This document shows, in pieces, positions 44,519 through 56,186 of a DNA stretch of 64,000 nt (the first letter of the stretch is position 1; each line of letters begins with the position of its first letter). The position numbers and the translations under genes were made by a program. A model generated the notes under the pieces. That model ran no database searches. It worked only from the letters and a program-made list of their open reading frames with translations, and had not been told where the DNA came from. Source of the DNA: Trissonchulus latispiculum (lineage: Eukaryota; Nematoda; Enoplea; Enoplida; Ironidae); contig JASAND010030257.1 of NCBI GenBank assembly GCA_030248195.1, positions 1 to 64,000 of the forward strand, read 5' to 3'.

Positions 44519-46839
44519 CAGTGGCGGATCCAGGATTTTGAAAAGGGGCAGTGGCGGATCCAGGATGTTGAAAAGGGGGGGGGGCGCTGAAAAATTTTTC
44601 CGGGGGGTAACCAAATTTTTCCGGGGGGGGGTAAAAATTTGCTTTTTCAAGGAACCAAATATTTTTATAAGAAAATTAATATTGTGTATGGAAAAGGTTA
44701 GTTCACTTGCCAATTGGAAAAAACTATATAAATATCCTGTGAGTGAAGCAAAGCATGGAGAATTTAGACAAGCACACGGGGGGTCTGGGGGGCAGACGCA
44801 CAGCCCCCCAGAAGTTGAAGAATTTTTTGAAATTGGAAAAATATCTGCCATGCAAACTTTTGACAAGATTAAATAAATAAAATGGAGATGTATATACATG
44901 TATATATAGTAACATACGTGTGTTAGGGGGGGGGTGGGGGGACCCTCCCCCCAAATGGAGGGGTCGCCAACCCCCCCCCCCTAAAATTTTTTCCTACCCC
45001 TCCCCCCAAATCGATTTTTTTCAGACCCCTCCCCCCTAAAAATTTTCAAACCCCTACCTAAATTTTTGAAAATTTTTAGCTAAAAATTCGAAATTTTTCC
45101 AAAAAATTCCAAAAATTAGCGAAAAATTGCTAGAATTCGCTTAATTAAGCTAAAAATCGTTAAAAATAGCTGTAAATTGAGAAAATTTTTCATTTTTTAA
45201 CGAAAAACCGACTTTTTTCGAAATTTTTCGCTGACCCCCCCCAAGAAAATTTTTCTTACCCCTCCCCCCAAATCGACTTTTCGTGACCCCCCCTCCCCCT
45301 TTTTTCGCCAAACCCCCTACCTACTTTTTTTCTGAACCCCCACCCCCACTTTTTTCGCCAGCCACACCTATGTATAGTAACTTACGAAATGAAAAACTTG
45401 CAGTAAAATAGTATATACAAGGAATAGTGGTAATAAAGAGGTCAAGTTTCAATGGCAACAAAGATAATGTGCGAATCGGGGGGTCTGGGGGGGGCGGAGC
45501 CCCCCAGAAGTTGAAGAATTTTTTGAAATCGTGGAAAATTCAGCAATTCAAATGTTTAGAAAGATTAGTTACGATGAGATGAGTTGTATAAGTATAGGTG
45601 CGCCGCAGGCGAAATTTTTTAAAAATTTGTGAAATTTATTAAAATTATGCTTAATTTTCACTCAAAATATGCATATAAACAGCTGAAAAAATTTTCTAGG
45701 GGGGGCCCGGAATGTCAAAGGAGGGGGCCCAAATCGCAAAGGGGGGGGGCCCGGGTCCCCCCCCTGGATCCGCCACTGGGGGGGGCCCGCTGAAAAATTT
45801 TTCTGGGGGGGTAGCCAAATTTTTCCGGGAAGGGGGGGTGAAAATTTTCTTTTTCCAGGAACAAAGTATTTTTACAAGAAAATTAATATTGTGTATGGAA
45901 AGGTTAGTTCACTTGCCAATTGGAAAACAACTATATCCCGTGAGTGAAGCAAAGCATGGAGAATTTACATAAGAAGCACACGGGTGGTCTGGGGGGGCAG
46001 AGCCCCCAGAAGTTGAAGAATTTTTTGAAATTGGAAAAAAATTAGTCATGCAAACTTTTGACAAGATTAAATATATAAATAAAATGGAGATGTATATATA
46101 CATGTATATATAGTATATAATATAACTTACGAAGTGAAAAACTTGCAGTAAAATAGTATAAAGTATATACAAGGAATGGTGGCAATAAAGAGGACAAGTT
46201 ACAAGGGCAACAAAGATAATGTGCGAAACGGGGGGTCTGGGGGGCTTGAAGAATTTTTTGAAATCGTGGAAAATTCAGCAATTCAAATGTTTAAAAAGAT
46301 TATATAGTTAAGATGAGATGAGTTATTGTGTTGTATAATCAATCAGTGGAAAACCAAAACGGGAATTGGATGCTTTTCAGAATTTTTCACTTCCACGATT
46401 TATTCTAGAACACTTTCAGAAGCTGCCAATTATCAATCTTGCATTGCCCATTTATATACGGAAAGCGAAATAAAATTTGTAAATGCCCGTATATATATAC
46501 AATATAAGCCGGTATATAGTCATAAAATAAACTGAAGGCGTTGAGTACAATTATATAACTTACAAAGCAGGAAAGGAAACAAAATAGAAGACACTTTAAG
46601 AGACAGAAGTTCTGTCACAGAACTAAGTATACGTCATAAAGCAGCACAGAAGTATAAGTGCGCCGCAGGCGAAATTTTTTAAAAATTTGTGAAATTTATT
46701 AAAATTATGCTTAATTTTCACTCGAAATATTGATTATAAACAGCTGAAAAATTTTCTAGGGGGGGGCCCGGAATGTCAAACGAGGGGGCCCAAATCGCAA
46801 AGGGGGGGCCGGGCCCCCCCCCCCCTGGATCCGCCACTG
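44519..46839. mobile_element. hAT-type element with 8-bp target duplication, nested copy inside
   Basis: Ends CAGTGGCGGATCCAGGATTT and CCTGGATCCGCCACTG are inverted, and GTCGGCAC flanks both sides (44511-44518 and 46840-46847). The CAGNG terminus and 8-bp duplication are hAT features. A second copy with the same ends (about 44549-45778) is inserted 30 bp inside it, so the interior is doubled: TGAGTGAAGCAAAGCATGG and GTGCGCCGCAGGCGAAATT each occur twice, about 1.05-1.2 kb apart. No transposase ORF. Confidence 0.85.
44915..45372. mobile_element. CATAGGTGTG-ended C/G-run element inside the nested hAT copy
   Basis: It starts ACGTGTGTTAGGGGG and ends GCCAGCCACACCTATG, parallel to 43868-44312. The other hAT copy lacks it at the equivalent point (about 46112), which shows it is an insertion. 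Confidence 0.6.
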
Positions 46840-46847
46840 GTCGGCAC

Positions 46848-48400
46848 TTTTCCATTTGAAGGGAGGGGCCCCCAGGTACACCTATGCTCCCCCTCCCCAA
46901 CCCAAACAGGTGGTACAACACCTATGTATGGGCCTGCCGGCATAGGTGTAATTGGGGGTGGGTAACCCCCCCACAGCCCCAACCATTTTTCCAAGCCACC
47001 CCCAAAAGTTTTTGGGGCCCCCGCCCCGCCCCCCCTTCTCGGTGTGTTTTTAAATTGGGTGTTTTTAGGGTATATAAATTTTGCAAAAATTTTCAACATT
47101 GTCCAATGTCTTAAGGTGTTCATTATTGCGAGAAATACACATTTTTAACAGTTTTATGGACTTAATATTTACCTTATTTTGGAGTTAGGAACATGTTGAC
47201 AATCAAGTTTTCGAGTTTAAAACACCTGTCTAATGTTAAAATTACTTCATGGTTGGATACTTGGATGTTTTTTGGCATTAGCAATGGCTGAAAATGCGTT
47301 ATCATAAAAATAGAGAACCTTTCTTGGCCTTTTTTAACATTTTTAGCCGTTTTAAGCTTAAGTTTGTTTAAGTTATATATAAATTATTTAATTGTTGCTA
47401 AGCCGAAAAATAGCTATATATATTTTTTAAGCATATCTTGAAACAAATTTGGCCCCCCCTCCCCGGAAATGGGTGCACACCCCTCCAGACTTCCGGGGGG
47501 GCGGGGGCAGCCTCCCAGACTTCCGCATCCAGAAATTTAGGAAAGAGCCAGTACAGTAGACTAAATTGAAAGATTTCCAATGAGCGACACTGCCGTCAGT
47601 TGTGAACCCATTAAGGTGGTGATTCCCTTTGGTCACATAAAGTTTGCACCATTATAACTCATTCATTACTTGGAGTTAAGAAGCCATTTTTTTATCAAAA
47701 TGTAGCTTGACATTTTCTCTTTTTAGTGAGTACAATGAATCTAAGTTTGGCTTTCCAAAATGTTTTTCCTGTATTTTAGAAGAAGTATAATTTTTCAGAT
47801 TTTTTGCAGGCTGAAGTAGATTTTTTCGCAGGACATCGGTTAGAGCATTCGATACCTCTATCAAATAGCTGGGGACCCTTTTTTAGTCATTGTGATATCG
47901 CTCTTCGTTATGGAGAAATAAACTAAAATGTCTGCGCAACCTGGATTTTGCCTACTTTTCACTACTTTGGCAAGCCACTACTTCAGTTAGAAAGCAGCTA
48001 TCGGGGCAACTAAAAAAGGGTCCCGGGGTATTTTTGTGTAGAACACATCTGCTAAGTGGCAACTCTCTAGCTTGCATACTAAATTCTGCACAATCGCTGG
48101 AAAAAATTTGGTCGTGTTTTTGCAAAAACTACATTTTTTGTGATAGCAGCCTAAGGGATAGCAGCCTAAGGGATAGCAATTGTACGATGGTCATGCCTCC
48201 GATAATTGGCCCCTGTGAGACCTTTAAATTGACACCCTTAGTTAAATTTTACGGCTTTCGTAGCTCAAGCAGTAGTGGATTATTTGATTTCTGCAGAAAG
48301 GACAAGTTTTTGACGCCAAAATAAGAAAATTGGCTATATCTCACGAAAGGGAAAAGCTAGAAATTTCCTTCCAAAAGCAAAATTGTAGAGTTTAACGAGT
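46848..48400. other. Non-coding repeat-rich stretch
   Basis: There are more ACACCTATG-type ends (46870-46960), a CTGCAAAT-poor AT-rich segment, and GGATAGCAGCCTAA short tandem units (48140-48180). No convincing gene. Confidence 0.45.
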
Positions 48401-48543
48401 TCTTTCGAATGGAATGGTTTTAACCCATTTGATTCAGTTCTAGGCAAGCCGTCTGGAACTGATACGAAGTGGAAGCGAACGATATTATATATATTATTTA
48501 TTCTGGATTAATATCATTCTATTTGCTGGATTATTTCTGGACC

Positions 48544-49484
48544 ATGGTCAATCCTGTCAATCCTGATAATCGCCCTCTTCGAGGTTCGACCTCATCCGAC
48601 GTTACTGATTCCTGCTCAATGTGCTGCTATGTGATTGGATCTAGAGACTATACAGTTACTTGTCCGCTTTGCCCAGCTAAATTCCACGCAGCCTGTGTTG
48701 GAATTGACAATACCTTGTATCAGAAACTAGATAAATTGGGTGCCTTACGCTATGTTGCTGCAGTCTGTGAGAAGTGCCGTGAACTCCCCAATCGTCTGAG
48801 CCTGGTGGAACAGAGACTGTCAGCTCTTGAAAGTGCTAATCCGAGAGGGACTGACGCTCCGGATAATGGTATTGGCAATGGTTTGTCTACTCCAACTGAT
48901 TCTCGGATTTTGGCACTTGAAAGTGCCTTGGAATCTGTCCTCAAACGGGTTGAACGTTTGGAGGCTCGGACCGCTGCAATTGTTCCGGACTTGAGAAAAG
49001 AAATCGAGGAAGTTGTGACCAAGGATGAAAAGAAAAATAGACTTGTTCTGTTTAGTCTACCTGAACCTACCGGTGACAAAGGGACTGAGCTTGGAATTGA
49101 GGATACGAGAGCCGCTGATCGGGCGGACATCTTGGAAATGGCTGCTGATCTGGGTATACCCGGAGACGAAATTGTTGACGTGTTTCGTGATGGAGTCAGA
49201 AAGAAAGCTGCTAAGAAGCCTCGAATAATCAAAATCGCCTTCCGGCATCAGGAAGCACGAATGACCTTTTTGTATGGTTGCTCTGGTTTACAAGGAAAAA
49301 GCCTGGCTGGAAGTCAATTTGGACGCGTCCCGATCTAACTGAGCGGGAACGAGATGCTGATCTTCATCTGCGCAAACAGCTTGAAGAATACCGAAGTAAG
49401 GAGGATCACAATCCAAACGTAGTAATTCGAAATGGTAAATTTTTTGATAAGGTTAAGAAAGTTGTTGTGAATCTGGCTGCCTAG
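48544..49484 (+). CDS. Retrotransposon ORF1: PHD-type zinc finger protein, frame changes near its end
   Basis: From ATG at 48544 the product shows a Cys/His zinc finger CSMCCYVIGS, CPLCPAKFHAACVGI and CEKC, of PHD type, then a coiled-coil region (LSLVEQRLSALES, RILALESALESVLKRVERLE) and an RRM-like C-terminal part. The frame stops at 49336. A different frame, overlapping from 49278, carries the expected C-terminal sequence (RPDLTERERDADLHLRKQL, VVIRNGKFF) to TAG at 49482. So a frameshift, natural or mutational, lies between 49278 and 49336. ORF1 proteins bind element RNA. Confidence 0.75.
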
Positions 49485-52325
49485 GATCTGTCACCCTCGG
49501 AGAAAAACCATTCTCGATTGCCGACTTGTTGGCTTACAAACGCTACATCCTTACGTAACAAAATTGCAGAATTGAGACTACGTGTATTTGAAGCGGAATT
49601 AAAACCTGTTTGTATTTTTGTTACTGAAACGTGGTTTTCTGTAGGTGAAGATGACGGATCATGGGCAATTCAGGGTTATTTATTATATAGAAGGGATCGT
49701 ACTGGTCATGGAGGCGGGGTTGCCGTATACGTAAAATCAAGTATTAGACACTCTTTTTTACAGGATATTTCAAGTGTAAATTGTGAAAGCCTGTGGATCG
49801 AGGTAACTTTAAGAACAGAAACTTATCGTTTTGGACTTTTTTATCATTCTCCTACTCCTGGTATGTCTAATATTGAAAATGTTCTGCGTAATATGACCTC
49901 TGGTATTACTGGTAGTAGAAATGTAATTGTTCTTGGTGATTTCAATGTGCCGAATATTAACTGGACGGTTCCAATTTCTCACGGAGGTGACGCACAAACG
50001 TTTTTGGATTTTTGTTTAGATAACAGTCTAAAACAATTTGTTAAAGAACCAACTTCGGTTATTGCACCGTTTAATATTCTAGACCTGATTTTAGGAAATT
50101 CACCTTATTGTATTAGAGATATTACCGTAAACCCACCCTTGGGTTGTAGTACACATAACGTTTTGGAATTTATGTTGAATCAAATTGATGATGTTGATGA
50201 GCATGTAAGTATGTATACTTATGATTTCACTAGGGCACGATATAGAGACATTGCTGTATTTCTACAGTCAATAGACTGGCATTTTTTGTTCGGTTTATGT
50301 AACACTATTGATGACTTGTGGGAAGTATTTGAAAATGTTTTGAAGGAGGCAATGAGGCTTTTCGTGCCTTATCGTGCTTTTAAGAAAAAATTTGCATTTC
50401 CAATATCTAGAAAAACGAAACGTCTCTTAAACAAAAAGAGAAGGAGCTGGGCAAAGTTTAAACGATCTAGACTTGCTGAGGATCTGGCGACTCACAAGCT
50501 AGATAACAAAGCACTTTCGAAAGAGATTCATTCCGACCAAGTCAAATTTGAAAATGGTTTGGCAAATAGACAGAACTTAAAACAATTTTATTCTTATGTC
50601 AAAAGTACTTTAAATGGACGTGATGAAATTATTATGCTAAAAACACCAGAAAATGTTGTTTTGGGTGATCCTTGTGAAAAGGCTAACTATCTGAACCAAA
50701 CTTTTGTATCTGTATTTGTGGATGATGATAATGTAAATGTTCCATTCAATATGAGGACTGATAATGTAATGGAAGATGTATTGTTTGATGAAGAAACTGT
50801 ACTTTCTGCCCTTAAACGACTACCGCTGAAGAAATCTAGTGGTCCCGACGACATACCACCTATTTTTCTTAAAAAAGTAGCACATGAAATTGCATCTCCT
50901 TTATCTCAAATTTTTACTAAATCATATACTACCGGTCTCATTCCAAAAAAGTGGAAAGCTGCAAATGTGTGCCCAGTTTTTAAAAAGGGCAACAGAAGTG
51001 ATCCGAAAAATTATCGTCCGATAAGCTTAACAGTGGTGTGCTGCAGAGTAATGGAGGGGATAATAAAAAGTCAGATGATGAATCATTTAGAAACACAAAA
51101 TCTCATATCTTCTGTACAACATGGATTTCGAGCTAAAAAATCTACAGTTTCTCAGATGTTAATAGCTTTGACTGAAATATCACAAATATTGGATAAAGGC
51201 AACTGCGTCGATATAGTCTACATAGATTTGGCTCGTGCGTTTGATACAGTTTGCCATTCGAAATTAATTAAAAAATTAAAATGTTATGGTTTCCCAACCA
51301 AAGTTGTGAATTGGATCAGTCAACTTTTGTCTAATAGAAAACAACGCGTGAAATTAGCTTCTTCGTACTCAAATTGGGAAGACGTTAAAAGTGGGGTTCC
51401 ACAGGGTTCTGTTCTAGGCCCATTGTTGTTTTTAATATTCATTAACGATTTACCTAACTGCATCAATAATTCTAGTATAAAATTATTTGCAGATGACGCA
51501 AAACTTTATAAGGGAATAAGCAACGTCCAGGATCAGATGCAGATGCAATCTGACTTAGATAGTGTTGTGAGATGGTGTTTGCAATGGCAGTTATCGATAT
51601 CTGTGACTAAGTGTTCTGTGCTTCGTGTTTTTCCTCACGGTGTTCGTAAGGATAGCTTCTATTTACCTCATGGTTACGTGTTGAATGGAGCTGAGCTCCC
51701 TTTTGCGAATAGTGTTACTGATTTAGGTGTTGTGATGGATGAACGTTTAGATTTTTTCCACCATGTTGCTAAGACAAGATCTAAAGCTGCAAAAAGAGCT
51801 GGTTTAATTTTCCGTGTTTTTCGATGTAGAAACAGGGAATTTCTGAAGAAGATGTTTGTTGTGTATGTAAGACCTATCGTAGAATATGCAACTGAAGTTT
51901 GGAGTCCGCGTTTCTTGCGTGAAATTAAAGCCATTGAAAGTGTTCAACGGTCTTTTACTAAAAGAATTAGTGGGTTGTCCAGTTTATCATACAACGATCG
52001 TTTGAGTATATTAGGTTTAGAACGTTTAGAACTAAGACGAATTGTTACTGACATGTGTAGTTTGTACAAGATTGTTCATAACTTGATTGATGTACCTTTT
52101 CATTCTATGTTCAATTATGCGAATGATATTGGCGCCCGGAGGCATTTCTTGACGTTGCAGCCTTCCGGTTTTAACAGATTACATACAAAGTACTTTTTTC
52201 ACCATAGGGTTTGTGAAATATGGAATGAATTGCCTGTTGATGTTGTAAGCGCTGGTTCTGTTCATATCTTTAAGCGCAAGCTCGATTCAAACAAAGACTT
52301 GCTTACGAGGTTTCTTCGAGGGTGA
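49485..52325 (+). CDS. Retrotransposon ORF2: endonuclease and reverse transcriptase
   Basis: This 946-codon frame is uninterrupted. The N-terminal endonuclease shows the Asn motif (CWLTNATSLRNK), TETWF, a GHGGGVAVYV stretch and VIVLGDFNVPNINW. The RT has SSGPDDIPP, VFKKGNRSDPKNYRPISL, YIDLARAFDTV, GVPQGSVLGPLLFLIFINDL and FADDAKLY, followed by the thumb and a C-terminal part lacking RNase H. The frame starts directly after the ORF1 TAG and has no ATG before the endonuclease motifs. A first in-frame ATG appears only inside the endonuclease (SPTPGMSN). Translation probably depends on readthrough or re-initiation. Confidence 0.92.
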   Translation, partial: DLSPSEKNHSRLPTCWLTNATSLRNKIAELRLRVFEAELKPVCIFVTETWFSVGEDDGSWAIQGYLLYRRDRTGHGGGVAVYVKSSIRHSFLQDISSVNCESLWIEVTLRTETYRFGLFYHSPTPGMSNIENVLRNMTSGITGSRNVIVLGDFNVPNINWTVPISHGGDAQTFLDFCLDNSLKQFVKEPTSVIAPFNILDLILGNSPYCIRDITVNPPLGCSTHNVLEFMLNQIDDVDEHVSMYTYDFTRARYRDIAVFLQSIDWHFLFGLCNTIDDLWEVFENVLKEAMRLFVPYRAFKKKFAFPISRKTKRLLNKKRRSWAKFKRSRLAEDLATHKLDNKALSKEIHSDQVKFENGLANRQNLKQFYSYVKSTLNGRDEIIMLKTPENVVLGDPCEKANYLNQTFVSVFVDDDNVNVPFNMRTDNVMEDVLFDEETVLSALKRLPLKKSSGPDDIPPIFLKKVAHEIASPLSQIFTKSYTTGLIPKKWKAANVCPVFKKGNRSDPKNYRPISLTVVCCRVMEGIIKSQMMNHLETQNLISSVQHGFRAKKSTVSQMLIALTEISQILDKGNCVDIVYIDLARAFDTVCHSKLIKKLKCYGFPTKVVNWISQLLSNRKQRVKLASSYSNWEDVKSGVPQGSVLGPLLFLIFINDLPNCINNSSIKLFADDAKLYKGISNVQDQMQMQSDLDSVVRWCLQWQLSISVTKCSVLRVFPHGVRKDSFYLPHGYVLNGAELPFANSVTDLGVVMDERLDFFHHVAKTRSKAAKRAGLIFRVFRCRNREFLKKMFVVYVRPIVEYATEVWSPRFLREIKAIESVQRSFTKRISGLSSLSYNDRLSILGLERLELRRIVTDMCSLYKIVHNLIDVPFHSMFNYANDIGARRHFLTLQPSGFNRLHTKYFFHHRVCEIWNELPVDVVSAGSVHIFKRKLDSNKDLLTRFLRG

Positions 52326-52330
52326 TGTGT

Positions 52331-53609
52331 ATTATTTCCAGCAAAAAACTGATTTTCAATTTCTCAAACGTACTAATATACATGTTCGTACTAACAGGGT
52401 TAAAATACTAGTTTTATTTTTAAGTCTAAATTGAGCAGGGTGTAAGTAAGGGGTACATTAGGCACCCATATACACCCTAAACCGCCTTTACCACAGTTTT
52501 TTCTGTATTTCTTGTGTGTACGTAGCCGGTATATATATATTGTATTGTATGAGTATTCGAGTATGTCGTATTGTTGCTGTAGGGACCCAAAAGTGGAATT
52601 GTATGCTGTGCCCCATTTAGGAGTATAATGTATGTTTTTTACGATCAATATAACCCCCAGGGAGGGGAATGAAATGAACTGGTATGCTGCAGACTCCCCG
52701 CTCAAGTTGGGTCCCACGAATATCTGACTATTCGTTTTTTTTGTCTTGCCTCTTAAAAAGTTGCATATACGTAAGCCTTTATGCAGGTTTTCACCTTCTA
52801 GCATCAGGTATTCGTAGCTTGTGCGGTCTAGATCCCACCAAGGTAGTTATGGGTAGGTAGGTGAGATGCAGCATACCGGACGCAAGGGGAAAACTTTTGC
52901 TCCAGAAAAACTGTTAGTTTTTCTGAAAATTTTGATTTTCTAAGTACTTATATATAACTCTTAGTTATATATATAATTTGAGTTTCTGACTATAATTAAA
53001 TGGGTATATATATGTATATATATATATACTCTACATACGTATATACTTTACATGCAGAAAAATGTCGTCTTACTGTGAAGTTTCTAACTACTTATGCATG
53101 TAGACCATTCATTGAAAATTTGAAAATATAAAGTCAAAATTGATAATATATATATAGATTTATATACTTTTGTTTTTTGCTTACTGCTGTTCTTAAAATT
53201 TTACCAAAGATGAAATTAATTTCCATTGCTAACAATGTCTACCATAGGATAAGGAAATGCTTTTAGCTGCATAAATTATATATATACTTCAATCAAAAGT
53301 TGTAGACTGCACTTGTCCGAGGGGCAATGAGTAGTTATGTGTCTTGCGTAAGAGTGAACTGTATTTAAGTATTATAGAAAATAAGTATATACGTATATAT
53401 ACCTTTTTTGACATTAATTTCGATATATTGTTGCTGTGAGTAGTAGGGACTAGGGGCGGACAGGTGCGGTCTACGAGGTGGGTCCACAGTGCTGATTGCA
53501 AACATAGTATACGTATACCTGTTTACGTATAATGTGTAGAAATGTTTGCGTACTGTGGGGCGGTTGTTCATTTCATTCCATTCCATTCCATTAGGATATA
53601 GTCATAGCC
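52331..53609. other. Non-coding, AT-rich with ATATAT microsatellites
   Basis: No gene is seen. TATATATA and GTATATATA tracts are frequent. Confidence 0.4.
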
Positions 53610-55440
53610 ATGCAGCTGCTGCCAAACTTTCAGAAATTGGCAAAAACCGCCCTGAACGCAAATGTTGAATTTTTGAAGCGCGATTGCGCGGAGGGTGTTA
53701 GAACGCTAAAACAACTTATTTTGGAAAGTTTCGTTGAATTTCATCCTGGTTTACGCCGTCAATCAACAATATGTGCTCAAAAGGAATCACCACCTTAAGC
53801 TGTGAGCGCAAAAACAACATTTTGCAAAGTTCCCTCTAACAGTCGTATATACAGCATAATTCCCCCAACATATGCGTATACTAGAGATGCACCAGGGCCC
53901 GCCACTGCCGGAGCTTAATTTAGGGATTTTTCTAGGGGGCCCAAGTGGTGAGGAATTTGGGGAGGGGGGAGAGAAAAATGCTAAAAACTGCGCTTTTTTA
54001 TGGCATGCACTGTAAAAGCTAATTTTTATTACACAAATAAGCAGACTTAATGGTCAGAAACGCAAAAAGAATTAGAAAAAAATCCGGCACAGCCGGAAAA
54101 TTTTTGAAAACTGCCTTCTGAACGAATTTTGTATGGCAAAGGGGGCACCCTTTGGTTTTAGGGGGAGATCGTTTATAGAGAGGAGGGTCCAACTCCAGCC
54201 TCCCCACTAGAGTAAGCCCAGTCACTGGTCTGGAATATATATATACCCAATCAGGAGCAATTTTGACTGCAAAATAAAGTACGCAATGGAATAGTGTATT
54301 TGACAGAAATAGGTGGGTGTTCGTCACAGTTCGTGGGAGAAGTGGAAATCCCCTCTCCCAAAGATTTCATTGCCAAAGGCACGATACTGCAAACGCATGC
54401 TGGTAAACCCTTATCTTGTGATTTCAGAATCCACAATCACCATTTAAGTGACTTACGAGTGACAGTACTAGACTTTGCCGAAGATGACGCTTTCAGAAAG
54501 AAGAAAGCAAAACAGTAGTTCAGCCAACATTTCACTGACTTTCCTTTTGGAATAAATCGGGGTTTGAGAGCCTAGTCCTCGTTTCAACAATTCCTTGCTT
54601 CCGGGTCTCTGGCTTTTTCCTAGGCAAAAATTTCTGGGGGGGAGTTTGGGGGGGGGCGCCCCCCCCAGGTCTGGGGGCTCGGATTTCTGGGGGAGGGAGA
54701 AAAATGTCAAAAAATGGCTAATTTTTGCTGCTGAGCTAAAAAAATTGACTATATATATTTCTAACTTAAATTTAAGCTTAAAATTGGTAAAAATGCTTAA
54801 AATGGGTAAAAATCCGGCAAAACCGGAAAAGATTTTCAAAATTTTCCCTCAAAACCCTATAGAGGTCGGGGAAAAAACCAAGGTAGTCACTTTTTGGACT
54901 CTGCAGAACTACCCAGTGGAGCAATCCGGCTATAAATTATTTTCTTATCAAGCCCTGTCTAGACTGTCATTTTGGTATATAAATCGCCTCTCTAGGTCCT
55001 GTCGTTAATTAGTAATTAACGGTTAATTAGCCGGGGTAAAAAACCAATGGCGGGAAAAAACCAACCGATGGGAAAAAACCAACCCCAGTATTCGGTCAGG
55101 GTAACTCATATTAGCGATTTTATACATGCAACAGGTTAAACCGGCGTCGCTGACTTCATATCTGCACTTATTTTTGCGATATTCCGTATAATAACTAATA
55201 TGCTACCGCGACCCCTATGATATATATATGTATACTTATTGTTGCTTTCTGTTGGTCCTGCTAGCGGTTGTATATATGCGTAAAATATTTACGGATCAGG
55301 TAGCTCAAAAAGAAATTAATCTAGCGCCACCCCTAGTCACCACGCAACCGGCACGTGAAATGTCATATTGAGCGCAATGCTTACGTTACCAGTTCCCAAC
55401 AGAATAATTGCCTATATATTTCCTCCAAAAAAAGAGAAGT
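53610..55440. other. Short ORFs and G-run repeats, no assignable gene
   Basis: ORFs at 53610-53798 and 54294-54518 read plausibly (the latter has a frame including GEVEIPSPKDFIAKGT and LRVTVLDFAEDDAF). They lack recognisable family, splice context or promoter. GGGGGGCGCCCCCC-type runs near 54650 belong to interspersed repeats. Confidence 0.3.
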
Positions 55441-55464
55441 TCGTGCGAATAGGGCGGAAGGAGG

Positions 55465-55622
55465 GAATTCCCTATTCGGCGACAAAGCTGGTTTCTTTCA
55501 TTTTAGTCGCCGAGTAGATTCCCTATTCGGCGCACAAAGCTGGTTTCTTTCATTTTAGTCGCCGAGTACATTCCCTATTCGGCGCACGACAAAGCTGGTT
55601 TCTGTCATTTTAGTCGCTGAGA
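55465..55622. repeat. Three tandem copies of a 50-55-bp unit
   Basis: Each contains ATTCCCTATTCGGCG, CAAAGCTGGTTTCT and CATTTTAGTCGC. The copies are more than 90 percent alike by eye. Confidence 0.8.
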
Positions 55623-55828
55623 AACGGCATTTTTCCGCTTCAGCAGAATCTCAGTTGTAACCATGCACCGTGTATATATTTAACATTCAAGTCTTTCCCT
55701 ATTCTACCAAGTTGGTTGCCCGTCGAGGGCATTTCCCCCCTAGTTTGTGAATTTGAGAGCCAGGAGCAGTTTTCTGAGCTTATTGAAACTAATTTTTAGC
55801 AATTTTCTCTTTATATGTATATATGGTT

Positions 55829-56185
55829 CAGGGTATTTTTTAGGGATTTTTTTCCGGGAGGGGGCTTCCGGGGGGGGGGGGCGGAGATTTTTTGCAAAAA
55901 TGTGCCAAAAAATGGAATTTTTTTATTTTTTGGCGTATTTTGCATGGTGAAACACAAAAAGTTCTCAAAAATGCCAGGATTTAAGGTGAAAATAGCCATT
56001 TTTACGAAAAAACCTCCGGCGGAGCCGGAACATTTTTGCAAATTTGACCATTTTCGGAAAAAATGTAGACCTCATTAAGGGGGAAGACCAAAATCCGGGG
56101 GGGGGCGATTTCGGGGGGGGGAAGGCATTTTCGGAGGGGGAAGGTCAATTTCGGGGGGGCGCCCTCCCCCTGTAAAAATACCCTG
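55829..56185. mobile_element. MITE with CAGGGTATTTTT ends
   Basis: Inverted ends CAGGGTATTTTT and AAAAATACCCTG bound 357 bp containing G-run sequence. CAGGG is hAT-like. A clean 8-bp target duplication is not visible. Confidence 0.55.
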
Positions 56186-56186
56186 T

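Larger units (their letters stand above)
48401..52330 (+). mobile_element. Non-LTR retrotransposon (CR1/Jockey-like), near full length
   Basis: An ORF1 with a PHD-type zinc finger and an ORF2 with apurinic-type endonuclease and reverse transcriptase lie in order. There is no RNase H domain. The RT active site is FADD. The 5' flank GTTTTAACCCATTTGATTCA is shared with the element at 61.9 kb. No long poly-A or simple tail is obvious right after the ORF2 stop, so the 3' end is uncertain. Confidence 0.85.

Noticed and set aside
44420..44899. Gly- or Pro-rich ORFs of 100-160 codons in the hAT/G-run region
   Set aside because: They come from G and C homopolymers inside transposons and differ between the two nested copies.
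48750..49232. 160-codon minus-strand ORF
   Set aside because: It is antisense to ORF1 of the retrotransposon and Ser-rich by codon complementarity.
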